A stretch of 64,000 bases of DNA from Pseudonocardia sp. SCN 73-27. Lineage in GTDB: Bacteria > Actinomycetota > Actinomycetes > Mycobacteriales > Pseudonocardiaceae. The position numbers and the translations under genes were made by a program. Under the pieces are notes generated by a model that saw only the letters and a list, made by a program, of their open reading frames with translations, did no database searches and was not told the origin of the DNA. Location: assembly GCA_001725415.1 (NCBI GenBank), contig MEGH01000009.1, positions 34,194 through 98,193 on the forward strand, read 5' to 3'. This document shows positions 7,353 through 20,859 of the stretch, piece by piece; within the stretch, counting starts at the first letter, position 1; each line of letters opens with the position of its first letter.

Positions 7353-8552
7353 GTGATCGACGACCCCTTGCTGGTGCTGGAGGCAGGCACCGCCTCGACC
7401 GGCCGTGAAGTCGCGGAACGCGCCGGCGAGGAGTGGCCCGGCGTCGCCGACCCCGACGTCCTGCGCGGGCAGCTGCTCGACTGGTTCGCGCAGTACGACA
7501 ACGCCGGAACCCGCCGCACCTACGCCTACGCGCTGGGACTGCCGATCGCGTGGGTCGACGCGCTCGGCGGCACGCTCCATGGAGGCGAGCCGCGCCGCAA
7601 GCCCCCTGCCGCCGCCCCTGGGCCCCTGCACGCCTTGGCCTGGTTCCGCTGGTGCGCCACCCGCGACCTCGACCCTCGCACGGCGACGTCCGCGCACGTC
7701 AAGGCCTGGCTGCACGCCCTGTCGACGGCCGGCGCCGCGAGGAGGACCCGGCAGCGGATGCTGGCCACGCTGTCCGCGCTCTACGGGCACCTGGCCGAGA
7801 CCGGTGCCGTGACGGCCAACCCGGCGGCGATCGACCGTCGGCGGTTGGGGCTCGTCGTCAGCACGCGGGAGCCGTCGCCGACGATCCGGCTGACGGCGGG
7901 ACAGGTCGCCGCACTCCTCGACGCATCGACGACGCTGCGCCACTCCCCTGCGCTGCGGGAGCTCTACGCGACCCGGGCGCGCGCGGTCGTCGCCCTGCTG
8001 ACGTTGGGGCTGCGGATCTCGGAGCTCACGGGGCTCGACCGCGGCGACCTGGTCCGCACCGGCGGTGACCAGGTGTTACGGGTGCAGGGCAAGGGAGGGG
8101 TGCGGCGGGAGGTCTACGTGACCGACCTCGTGCGGCAGGCACTGTCGGATTATCTGGCCGAGCGGGACCGGGCCGGGGCGACGGCGGTGCCGGCCCGCCG
8201 CGGGACGACACGAGCCGCCCCCGAACCACTGGTCGCCACCCGCGACGGCAACCGCTGCTCGCGCGTCGACCTCTACCGCCTCCTGCGCCGCGTCGCCGCC
8301 GCGGCGGGGCCGGAACTGGCCGACGTCGCCGACCGCATCCACCCCCACGCCCTGCGCCACGCCTACGTGACGATCGCACTGGAGCAGGACGCCCGCATCC
8401 AGCACGTGCGCGCGGATGTCGGCCACGCCTCGATCACGACGACCGAGCACTACGACCGCGGTATGCGCACCCGCGACACCACGGCCGCCGATCTCGTCGC
8501 CGCCGCCATCGCGGCGGCCCGGCAGCGGCCGGACGAGACGCCGTCCTCATGA
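7353..8552 (+). CDS. Tyrosine recombinase/integrase
   Basis: This 399-residue site-specific recombinase has an N-terminal SAM-like core-binding domain (about residues 40-165) and a C-terminal catalytic domain. All catalytic residues of the family are visible: R221 in LGLRISELTGL, K247 in GKGGVRREV, H332 and R335 in HPHALRHAYV, H358 in GHASITTTEHY and the nucleophile Y367. I chose the GTG at 7353, just before DDPLLVLEAG; a TTG at 7257 would place coding sequence across palindrome P2. It is slightly longer than XerC/D (about 300). It interrupts the conserved core gene order and has no phage genes or obvious att site next to it, so it may act on a local or distant target. Confidence 0.88.
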   Translation: MIDDPLLVLEAGTASTGREVAERAGEEWPGVADPDVLRGQLLDWFAQYDNAGTRRTYAYALGLPIAWVDALGGTLHGGEPRRKPPAAAPGPLHALAWFRWCATRDLDPRTATSAHVKAWLHALSTAGAARRTRQRMLATLSALYGHLAETGAVTANPAAIDRRRLGLVVSTREPSPTIRLTAGQVAALLDASTTLRHSPALRELYATRARAVVALLTLGLRISELTGLDRGDLVRTGGDQVLRVQGKGGVRREVYVTDLVRQALSDYLAERDRAGATAVPARRGTTRAAPEPLVATRDGNRCSRVDLYRLLRRVAAAAGPELADVADRIHPHALRHAYVTIALEQDARIQHVRADVGHASITTTEHYDRGMRTRDTTAADLVAAAIAAARQRPDETPSS

Positions 8553-8559
8553 GAGGCTC

Positions 8560-9615
8560 TCAGCGGCGCGGGCGTGGGCGGGGGACGCAGCAGTCGACGG
8601 CGCACGGCGCGCCGTCGACGGTGCAGCCCGCCTTCGGGACGTCGCCGAGCCCGCGGGGCGAGGCGCCGGAGGTGTGCTCGGCCATCAGCTCGACGACCAT
8701 GTCGGCGAACCGCGGATCGGGCCCGGCCGTGGCGGCGCGCGCGAACCCGAGCCCCAGACCCTCGGCCAGCTCGCGCAGCTCCTCGTCGAGGTCCCACACG
8801 ACCTCGACGTGGTCGGACACGAACCCGATGGGCGCCACGACGATCGCGGGCACCCCGGCCTTCGCGAGCGCCTCGACGGTCGGCTCCGGCTCCGGCGTCA
8901 GCCACGGCACCTGCGGCGGCCCGGACCGCGACTGCCAGACGAGCTCGTACTCGTCGAGTCCCAGCTCGGCGGCGACGAGCCGGGCGGCCTCGGCGACCTG
9001 CCGGGAGTAGCGGTGGTTGCCCTCGGCGGGGACGCCGTCGGTCTCGTCGGCGGCGACGGGGATCGAGTGTGCGGTGAACACGACGCGGGCGCCGTCACGG
9101 ACCTCCGCCGGGAGCGACGAGAGGGCAGCGCGCACGGCGTCGGCGTTGGCCCCGATGAACGCGGGATGGTCGTGGAAGTGCCGCAGCTTCACCAGCTGCG
9201 GCGCGTCGTCGCCGACGGCGGCGCGGGCACGGGCGATGTCCTCGTTGTACTGGCGGCAGGCCGAGTAGCCGCCGTAGGCGCTCGTCGCGAACACCAGGGC
9301 CCGGCGGACGCCGTCGCGGGTCATCTCCGCGACGGTGTCCTCGACCATGGGGTGCCAGTTGCGGTTGCCGAAGTAGACCGGGAGGTCGGTGCGCGCGCGG
9401 ATCGCGTCGATCAGCTCGCGGTTGCGGGCGTTGATCGGCGAGACCCCACCGAAGGGCTTGTAGTGCTCCTCGACCTCGTCGAGCCGCTCGGGCGGCACGT
9501 TGCGCCCGCGCACGACGTTCTCGAGGAAGGGGCGCACCTCGTCGAGGCCCTCGGGGCCACCGAACGAGAGCACCAACAGAGCATCGACCTCGACAGGTCG
9601 ATCGAAGACGTCCAC
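8560..9615 (-). CDS. hemH: Ferrochelatase (coproporphyrin III type) with Cys-rich C-terminus
   Basis: This 351-residue enzyme inserts Fe2+ into the porphyrin at the end of haem synthesis; in actinobacteria the substrate is normally coproporphyrin III (CpfC). It opens VDALLVLSFGGPEG, has the HSIP segment (FTAHSIPVAAD) with the metal-site His, and the WQSRSGPPQVPW substrate loop. The tail contains four cysteines (GCTVDGAPCAVDCC), suggesting the C-terminal [2Fe-2S] cluster found in many actinobacterial ferrochelatases. The GTG at 9615 is 7 bp after the inhA stop; upstream in-frame starts would run into inhA. This is the third gene of the fabG-inhA-hemH operon. Confidence 0.93.
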   Translation of the reverse strand: MDVFDRPVEVDALLVLSFGGPEGLDEVRPFLENVVRGRNVPPERLDEVEEHYKPFGGVSPINARNRELIDAIRARTDLPVYFGNRNWHPMVEDTVAEMTRDGVRRALVFATSAYGGYSACRQYNEDIARARAAVGDDAPQLVKLRHFHDHPAFIGANADAVRAALSSLPAEVRDGARVVFTAHSIPVAADETDGVPAEGNHRYSRQVAEAARLVAAELGLDEYELVWQSRSGPPQVPWLTPEPEPTVEALAKAGVPAIVVAPIGFVSDHVEVVWDLDEELRELAEGLGLGFARAATAGPDPRFADMVVELMAEHTSGASPRGLGDVPKAGCTVDGAPCAVDCCVPRPRPRR

Positions 9616-9622
9616 GCGTCTA

Positions 9623-10399
9623 TCAAACCCCGATCGCGTGGAACCCGCCGTCCGCCCACACCATCGAGCCGGTGGTGACGGGCAGCCAGTCGGACAACAT
9701 GGCGCACACCGTCTTCGCGACGGGCACCGGGTCGTTGACGTCCCATCCGAGCGGGGCACGCCCGTCCCAGGCGTCCTCGAACGCGGCGAAGCCGGGGATC
9801 GACTTGGCCGCCATCGTCTTCACCGGGCCGGCGGCGCACAGGTTGACCCGGATCCCCTTGGGGCCGAGGTCACGCGCCAGGTACCGGGTCACCGACTCGA
9901 GTGTCGACTTGGCGACACCCATCCAGTCGTAGGCGGGCCACGCCTGACGGTTGTCGAAGTCCATCCCGACGATCGACGATCCCGGACCGAGCAGCGGCAG
10001 CAGCGCCGTCGACAAGGACTTGAGCGAGTACGCGCTGACCTGGATCGTCGTGGCGACGTCCTCCCACGGCGCGTTCAGGAACGCACCCTCGCCCAGGCAT
10101 GTGGCCGGGGCGAAGCCGATGGAGTGCAGGACCCCGTCGAGGCCCGGCTCGTCGCCCAGATGCGGGCTGACCCGCTCCACCAGCGAGTCGAGCTGCGACT
10201 GGTCGGACACGTCGAGCTCGACGACCGGGGCGGCCTCGGGGAGCCGCTGCGCGATGCGCTCCACGAGCCGCATCCGGCCGAACCCGGTGAGAACCACCTG
10301 GGCGCCCTGTTCCTGGGCGATCTTCGCCGCGTGGAACGCCAGCGAGGCGTCGGTGATCACACCGGTGACCAGCAGGCGCTTACCGTCGAGCAGTCCCAT
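9623..10399 (-). CDS. inhA: NADH-dependent enoyl-ACP reductase InhA/FabI
   Basis: This 258-residue protein catalyses the last reduction of each fatty-acid elongation cycle and is the isoniazid/triclosan target in mycobacteria. It begins MGLLDGKRLLVTGVITDASLAF, the typical FabI nucleotide-binding variant. The catalytic Tyr and Lys are in PAYDWMGVAKSTLE (Y-x6-K), and LCAAGPVKTMAAKSIPGF follows. Length matches the mycobacterial enzyme closely. The ATG is 33 bp downstream of the fabG stop with GGAAAGG-like ribosome-binding bases just ahead, and hemH follows 7 bp after its stop. Confidence 0.96.
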   Translation of the reverse strand: MGLLDGKRLLVTGVITDASLAFHAAKIAQEQGAQVVLTGFGRMRLVERIAQRLPEAAPVVELDVSDQSQLDSLVERVSPHLGDEPGLDGVLHSIGFAPATCLGEGAFLNAPWEDVATTIQVSAYSLKSLSTALLPLLGPGSSIVGMDFDNRQAWPAYDWMGVAKSTLESVTRYLARDLGPKGIRVNLCAAGPVKTMAAKSIPGFAAFEDAWDGRAPLGWDVNDPVPVAKTVCAMLSDWLPVTTGSMVWADGGFHAIGV

Positions 10400-10432
10400 G
10401 AGGACCCTTTCTGGGGAGGGGAGAACAGGGAG

Positions 10433-13165
<2,733 letters not shown>

Positions 13166-13169
<4 letters not shown>

Positions 13170-14272
13170 GGCGCGGCGCCGGCCGGGCTGTACTGCGGCC
13201 GCGCGCTGACCTGCGGCAACGGCACCGTCTGCAGCACCCGCGACACGATGTGGTCGACAGGGACCTGGTCGGCCACCGCGTCGTAGGACAGGACGAGGCG
13301 GTGGCGCAGCACGTCGGGGGCGACGTCGAGGACGTCCTGGGGCAGCACGTAGTCGCGCCCGCGCAGCAGCGCCAGGGCCCGGGCGGCGGCCACGATGCCC
13401 AGCGTCGCGCGCGGCGACGCGCCGTAGGCGACCCAGCCCGCGACATCGGACAGGCCGTGCTCGGCGGGTGTGCGGGTGGCGACGACGAGCCTCACCACGT
13501 AGTCGACCAGGGCGTGGTGCACGAACACCCGCGACGCCGTGCCCTGCAGCCGGGTGAGGACCGTCGGGTCGATCACCCGGTTCGCGACGGGCGGCTCCGC
13601 GCCCATCCGGTACACGATCTCCCGCTCCTCCTCGATCCCCGGGTAGTCGACGACGATCTTGAACAGGAAACGGTCGCGCTGCGCCTCCGGCAGCGGGTAG
13701 ACGCCCTCGTTCTCGATCGGGTTCTGCGTCGCGAGCACGAGGAACGGGTCGGGCATCGGGAACGTGCGTCCCCCGATCGACACGTGCCGCTCGGCCATGA
13801 CCTCGAGCATCGCCGACTGCACCTTGGCGGGTGCACGGTTGATCTCGTCGGCCAGCACGAAGTTGGCGACGACCGGGCCGAGCTCGACGTCGAACTCCTC
13901 CCGGCCCTGCCGGTAGATGCGGGTTCCGAGGATGTCGGCGGGCACGAGGTCGGGGGTGAACTGCAGGCGTGCGAACGAGCCGCCGACGACCTTCGCGACC
14001 GTCTCCACCGCGAGCGTCTTCGCCACACCGGGGACACCCTCGATGAGCAGGTGGCCCTTGGCCAGCAGCCCGACGAGCATCCGTTCGACGAGCTGGTCCT
14101 GCCCGACGATGACCCGCTTGACCTCGAAGACGACCCGCTCGATCAGCTCGGCGTCACGCGCCGGCGTCGACGGGCTCTCCTCGGCGGACTCGGGAGGGGT
14201 CCCGGGCGCCGAGGCGGGCGTCGACGACTGCGGGCCGGGGGACACGGACTCGGGCACGCTCACGTCGACCAT
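13166..14272 (-). CDS. moxR: MoxR family AAA+ ATPase
   Basis: This 368-residue ATPase has a disordered N-terminus of about 40 residues, then Walker A GVPGVAKTLAVE, a Walker B region around FVLADEINRAPAKVQ, sensor 1 LATQNPIENEGVYPLPEAQ and a sensor 2 region around YGASPRATLG. MoxR ATPases are chaperone-like and act with VWA/DUF58 partners, both encoded directly downstream with overlapping starts. The ATG at 14272 is used; a GTG a few codons inside is possible. Confidence 0.94.
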
Positions 14273-14318
14273 CCAACCGCCTGCACCGTGTGACGACGGT
14301 GAGCCCTCCCCGAAGGGG

Positions 14319-15632
14319 TCAGAGCATCCGCGCCACGGTCGGCAGCAGCCCCGCGTAGCGCACCGGGCTCACCCGGACCCGCGCACCCGAGTACGGCGCC
14401 TCGACCATCTTGCCGTTCCCGATGTAGAGCGCGATGTGGTAGACGCGGCCGTTGCGCGCCCAGGCCAGCATGTCCCCGGGCCTCATCTGCGACAACGGGA
14501 CCTGCCTGCCCGCCGCGTGCTGGTTGCCGCTGTAGCGGGGCAGCTGGATCCCGACGCCGGCGAACGCGTAGAGCATCAGCCCCGAGCAGTCGAAACCGAT
14601 CTTCTTGTAGTCGCCGTTGGCGTCGGCGACGCCGCCGTCGCGGATGCCGAGGCTCGGTCCCCGTGCCGTGCCGCCGCCCCACGCGTAGATGACGCCGAGC
14701 TGCGACATCGCGCGGTCGATGACGACCTGCACCGACCCGCCGGTGCGGGGTGCCGTCGGGGGCGGTGCGGTGCCCGCCCGGGACGCCGCGGCCTGCTGTT
14801 CGGCGCGCTGCCGGGCCGCCTCGGCCTCGGCCTGCTGGCGCTGCCAGGTGTCGAACCGCTGGCGCTGGGCCCGCAGCCCGGCGTCGGCGTTCTCGGCGGC
14901 GTCGAGCTGGCGCTGCACGTCCTCCTGCTGGGCCGTGACGTCCTGCAGTCGCTGAGCCTGCGCGGCCGCGGCCTGCTGGGCCTGGACGAGCGCGGCGTCG
15001 GCGGCGGCCTTGGCCGCGGCGGCGGCCTGGGCCTGACGGTCGGCCTCCTCCTGCGCGGCGCGTGCGGTCGAGTCGGCGTTGGCCTTCTCGGCGCGGGCAC
15101 GCTGCAGGGCGTCGAGCGCGGAGGTCTGCTGCCGGGTGATCGCCTCGGTCAGCTGGGCGCGGTCGACGAAGTCCTCCGGACCGCTCGACGACGTCAGCAA
15201 CCCGAGCGGCCCCAGATCGAGACCACCTTGATATGTGGACGCGACGAAGTCGTCCAGACGGGTGCGGGCGGCGTCGATCGCGGCGCCCGCGGCCTCGGTC
15301 TCCGACCGTGCCCGCTGGGCCCGCTGCGCCGCGGCCTCGGCGGCCGACTGCGCCGAGTCGTAGGTGTCCTGCGCGGCGTTGGCCGACTCGTGCTGCTCCG
15401 CGACCTGGATCTGGAGGTCGTCGGCCTGGGCCTGCAGGTCAGTGAGCCGTCCGGTGAGCTGGGCGACCTGCGCCGACCGGCTGTTCACCGCGTCGCGGCT
15501 GTTCTGCAGGTCCTGGTTGCTGGGGTTCGGCGGCGGCGGCGGGGACGGCTGCGCGAACGCCGCCGGAGTACCTGCGGTGAATGCCAGGGCGGCGGACAGC
15601 ACCACCACGAGCACCGCGCGCCCGACCCGCAC
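14319..15632 (-). CDS. Secreted NlpC/P60 peptidoglycan endopeptidase, RipA-like
   Basis: This 437-residue secreted protein has a signal peptide at residues 1-27 ending AAFAQ, a Pro-rich linker, and a long Ala/Gln/Glu coiled coil at about 35-310. The C-terminal NlpC/P60 cysteine peptidase domain has nucleophile C349 in FDCSGL and H399 in VYHIALYIG. It should cleave the D-Glu to diaminopimelate bond in peptidoglycan during cell separation. The coiled coil probably blocks or localises the enzyme, as in RipA. Its position upstream of moxR and next to acnA matches the mycobacterial ripA locus (from memory). Confidence 0.92.
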   Translation of the reverse strand: MRVGRAVLVVVLSAALAFTAGTPAAFAQPSPPPPPNPSNQDLQNSRDAVNSRSAQVAQLTGRLTDLQAQADDLQIQVAEQHESANAAQDTYDSAQSAAEAAAQRAQRARSETEAAGAAIDAARTRLDDFVASTYQGGLDLGPLGLLTSSSGPEDFVDRAQLTEAITRQQTSALDALQRARAEKANADSTARAAQEEADRQAQAAAAAKAAADAALVQAQQAAAAQAQRLQDVTAQQEDVQRQLDAAENADAGLRAQRQRFDTWQRQQAEAEAARQRAEQQAAASRAGTAPPPTAPRTGGSVQVVIDRAMSQLGVIYAWGGGTARGPSLGIRDGGVADANGDYKKIGFDCSGLMLYAFAGVGIQLPRYSGNQHAAGRQVPLSQMRPGDMLAWARNGRVYHIALYIGNGKMVEAPYSGARVRVSPVRYAGLLPTVARML

Positions 15633-15911
15633 GACCCCTCCCCCTCTGGCCGCCGATGATCACCGACGAGGCCGAGGGGACTGTGCCATTCGAGCGACGT
15701 GTTCCCAACTGTCACACGCTTCTCCGTGTGAACTTCCACCACATGGCGTAACGGATACTCTCCGTCCGGCATGGGGGAGGTAGCACCCCCTGGGGCCGAT
15801 ACCAGACGTAGTGCTGACCCCATTCCGTGCGACGTACGACGCCTGGACGATTCGACCGACGATTCCGACCGCGGCCGCAGCCGGCCCGAACGAGCAGGAC
15901 CGAGGGGACTC
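15633..15911. other. Divergent promoter region, ripA-like gene / Q-rich membrane protein
   Basis: This 279-bp non-coding gap separates the start of the minus-strand endopeptidase gene from that of the plus-strand membrane-protein gene. It contains a GATACT -10-like box on the plus strand (15754-15759), implying a 5' leader of about 150 bases for the membrane-protein gene. It also contains a small hairpin, CACACG/CGTGTG (15713-15730). I did not recognise a c-di-AMP riboswitch, although these often precede actinobacterial cell-wall hydrolases. Confidence 0.4.
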
Positions 15912-17462
15912 ATGACCGACGATCAGGGCCGTGGAGCGATGCCCCCCGGGCAGCCGTGGCCGCAGGGTGGGCAGCAGGGCTGGGGGGCCCAGCCCGGGGG
16001 GCAGCAGTGGCCGCCGCCTGCGCCGCAGGCATGGGACCAGCAGAACGCCTACCCCCAGCAGGGTGGGTACGCCCCGCAGGGCGGCTACCCGCAGCAGGGC
16101 GGCTACCCGCAGCAGGGCGGCTGGCAGGGCGGCCCGCAGACCGCGCAGTACCCCGGCGGTTACCCGGGTGCCCCGGCACCCACGGGCCAGTGGGGTCACG
16201 ACGGCCCCGGCAGTCCTCCCCCTCCCCCGGCGTTCGGTCCCCCGGCCGGACCCCCTCCGCAGCCGCCGAAGCGCAAGCGCTGGCCGATCATCACCGCGCT
16301 CATCGCGGTCATCGTCGTCGCGGCCGGTGTCGTCGTCGGCTTCACCGTCTTCGGCAACCGCGGCGCCGGCACCCCGAACGACGCCGTCACCCTGCTCGCG
16401 CAGGACCTCGCGAACGACGACTACCTCGGTGCGGTGAAGACGCTCCACCCCGCGGAGCTGTCGCTGGCCAACGACATGAACCAGGTCCTGGGCGACCAGC
16501 TCAAGCGCCTGGAGATCCTCAAGCCGGACGCCGACACGACGTCGTCGCTGGGGACCGTCGAGTTCAAGGACCTCAAGTTCGACGAGGGCGCGCAGGAGAA
16601 GGTGCGCGACAACGTCGTCATCAACAAGCTGGTCTCGGGCACGATCACGCTGAACCAGGACCCGGCGAAGATCCCGTTCACCGACGACTTCAAGAACCGC
16701 GTCTTCAAGGACGGTGTCCCCGGCGCGCAGACGAACACGATCGACATCGCCCAGGAGGTCCGCAAGAACGGCCAGCCGATCCGGATCGCGACCGTCGAGG
16801 TCGACGGCAAGTGGTACGTGAGCCTCTTCTACACGGTGGCGGACTACGCGCTGCAGCAGGAGAAGACGCCGTGGCCGGCGACGTCCATCGCCCCGCGCGG
16901 CGGCACGAGCGCCGAGGACGCGCTCAAGCAGACCGTGCAGGCGCTCATGGACCAGAACGCGCGCCGGCTCGTCGAGCTGGCCCCGCCGACCGAGCTGGCC
17001 GTCGTCCACGACGCCGGCCAGGCGATCATCGACGCCGCCGGCCGGGGCACCCCCTCGGGCCTGCAGGTGCAGTCGCTGGAGACCGAGTCGAGCACCGTGC
17101 GCGGCATGACGGCGCTGCAGCTCAAGAAGCTCGTGATCAGCGAGGGCGGCGGGCAGCAGATCACGGTGACCCGTGACAACGACTGCCTCACGGTCGAGGT
17201 CCAGGGTTCGTCGCAGAAGTTCTGCAGCGCCGACCTGCTGCAGCAGTTCGGCGGGTCGTCGACGACGAGCCTGCCGGCGTCGGTGCAGCGCGTGCTGCCC
17301 AAGCTGGTCACGGCCGTGCTGAACGTGAAGGTGCTCACGGTCGAGGAGGGCGGCTCCTGGTACGTCAGCCCGTCCCAGACGGTGATCCAGGCCTACGGCG
17401 ACATCCTCGGCGTGCTCGACGCGCAGGACGTCAAGGACCTGATGGCGCTCGCCGGCAACTGA
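15912..17462 (+). CDS. Q/G/P-rich single-pass membrane protein with two extracytoplasmic repeats
   Basis: This 516-residue protein is of unknown function. Residues 1-120 are low complexity, with tandem QQGGYP units. A transmembrane helix lies at about 125-147 (KRKRWPIITALIAVIVVAAG). The exported part holds two related NTF2/DUF4878-like domains, each ending in a WYVS motif (VDGKWYVSLFYTV near residue 300 and GGSWYVSPSQTV near residue 485), which suggests an internal duplication. Two cysteines (DNDC and KFCS) in the second domain could form a disulphide. The ATG at 15912 follows GAGGGGA at ribosome-binding distance. A strong terminator follows. Confidence 0.75.
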   Translation: MTDDQGRGAMPPGQPWPQGGQQGWGAQPGGQQWPPPAPQAWDQQNAYPQQGGYAPQGGYPQQGGYPQQGGWQGGPQTAQYPGGYPGAPAPTGQWGHDGPGSPPPPPAFGPPAGPPPQPPKRKRWPIITALIAVIVVAAGVVVGFTVFGNRGAGTPNDAVTLLAQDLANDDYLGAVKTLHPAELSLANDMNQVLGDQLKRLEILKPDADTTSSLGTVEFKDLKFDEGAQEKVRDNVVINKLVSGTITLNQDPAKIPFTDDFKNRVFKDGVPGAQTNTIDIAQEVRKNGQPIRIATVEVDGKWYVSLFYTVADYALQQEKTPWPATSIAPRGGTSAEDALKQTVQALMDQNARRLVELAPPTELAVVHDAGQAIIDAAGRGTPSGLQVQSLETESSTVRGMTALQLKKLVISEGGGQQITVTRDNDCLTVEVQGSSQKFCSADLLQQFGGSSTTSLPASVQRVLPKLVTAVLNVKVLTVEEGGSWYVSPSQTVIQAYGDILGVLDAQDVKDLMALAGN

Positions 17463-17505
17463 CCGACCGGCACGTCGCCCCCACCGGGGGACGGCCGCTC
17501 CTGCC

Positions 17506-17546
17506 GACGGCGGGGCACGGGTGCACACTGCCCGTGCCCCGCCGTC
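17506..17546 (+). terminator. Strong hairpin terminator before acnA
   Basis: Perfect 15-bp arms, GACGGCGGGGCACGG (17506-17520) and its complement (17532-17546), with an 11-base loop, 43 bases after the upstream stop. It separates the membrane-protein gene from the acnA promoter. Confidence 0.8.
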
Positions 17547-17579
17547 GTGTGTCGGGGGTGGCCCCGCTCGACCTCTATG

Positions 17580-17595
17580 TAGGACGGGCGTACTG
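17580..17595 (+). promoter_or_regulatory. Candidate AcnR operator upstream of acnA
   Basis: TAGGACGGGCGTACTG matches the corynebacterial AcnR consensus CAGnACnnncGTACTG (recalled) at all fixed positions but the first. It lies about 85 bases before the acnA start within the likely promoter, and acnR itself is present in this window at 28618-29208. Confidence 0.6.
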
Positions 17596-17680
17596 TTTGC
17601 AGTAGAGGGGTCCGCCGAGCACCACGAACGGGCCCGAGACGCGCCGAACCGCGCCCACCACGCCAGGAGGTAGAGCCATC

Positions 17681-20479
<2,799 letters not shown>

Positions 20480-20495
20480 TCCTGCGCACCTCCTG

Positions 20496-20530
20496 ACGGG
20501 GGCGGCTCCCTTCGCGGGGGCCGCCCCCGT
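20496..20530 (+). terminator. acnA terminator
   Basis: A perfect 11-bp stem, ACGGGGGCGGC (20496-20506) paired with GCCGCCCCCGT (20520-20530), followed by TTGT, 17 bases after the acnA stop. Confidence 0.8.
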
Positions 20531-20591
20531 TGTCGTGGCGGGTTTTCTCCCTGGCTCCGGGGTCTCCCCTCGTCAAGATCGTTTTCGGTTC

Positions 20592-20609
20592 GTCAATGAT
20601 TCGTTTACA
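20592..20609 (+). repeat. 18-bp direct repeat DR1
   Basis: GTCAATGATTCGTTTACA. It differs by one base from DR2 (20833-20850) and by three bases from DR3 (23368-23385). DR1 and DR2 lie on one side of the luxR-amidase pair and DR3 on the other. Confidence 0.65.
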
Positions 20610-20657
20610 GCAGAAGATGAGCCGACCTGACGCCACTGGGGGGAGCCGTCGGACAGC

Positions 20658-20708
20658 CGCGCGCAACCGCACTGCTATCCAGGGGCCGGTTCCGGAGCAG
20701 TCGGGTTG
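20658..20708. repeat. GCGCAACC palindromic repeat, degenerate copy A
   Basis: Left arm CGCGCGCAACC, continuing to ACTGCT (20658-20676); right arm AGCAGTCGGGTTG (20696-20708), which pairs with two mismatches. It is related to copies at 20721-20776 and 61383-61432. Confidence 0.55.
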
Positions 20709-20720
20709 GGTCCGTCGATC

Positions 20721-20776
20721 CGCGCGCAACCTCGCTGCTGTCCGCGGCGGGATCCACAACAGTCAGGTTGCGCGCG
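20721..20776. repeat. GCGCAACC palindromic repeat, copy B
   Basis: Perfect 12-bp outer arms CGCGCGCAACCT (20721-20732) and AGGTTGCGCGCG (20765-20776). The inner part (CTGCTGTCC ... ACAACAG) resembles the copy near 61.4 kb. It lies in a convergent gap. Confidence 0.65.
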
Positions 20777-20832
20777 GTCGTTCGCCGGCCGCGCTCCCCC
20801 GCAGGTGGATGTGGTGCTCGTCCACGCGTCGT

Positions 20833-20850
20833 GTCAATGAGTCGTTTACA
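20833..20850 (+). repeat. 18-bp direct repeat DR2
   Basis: GTCAATGAGTCGTTTACA, one base different from DR1, 10 bases from the stop codon of the LuxR-type gene. Confidence 0.65.
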
Positions 20851-20859
20851 TCAGAACAC

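Larger units (their letters stand above)
20480..20859. other. 380-bp convergent intergenic region rich in repeats
   Basis: No gene was seen between acnA and the convergent luxR-type gene. The gap holds a terminator (20496-20530), two copies of an 18-bp direct repeat (20592-20609, 20833-20850) and two copies of a GCGCAACC palindromic repeat (20658-20708, 20721-20776). Confidence 0.7.

Noticed and set aside
7353-8552. Prophage or integrative element
   Set aside because: No phage structural, replication or transfer genes and no visible attachment duplication; only a recombinase and one partner gene are present.
16060-16130. Short tandem repeats resembling a CRISPR array
   Set aside because: They are in-frame QQGGYP codon repeats inside the membrane-protein gene, with no spacers and no cas genes.
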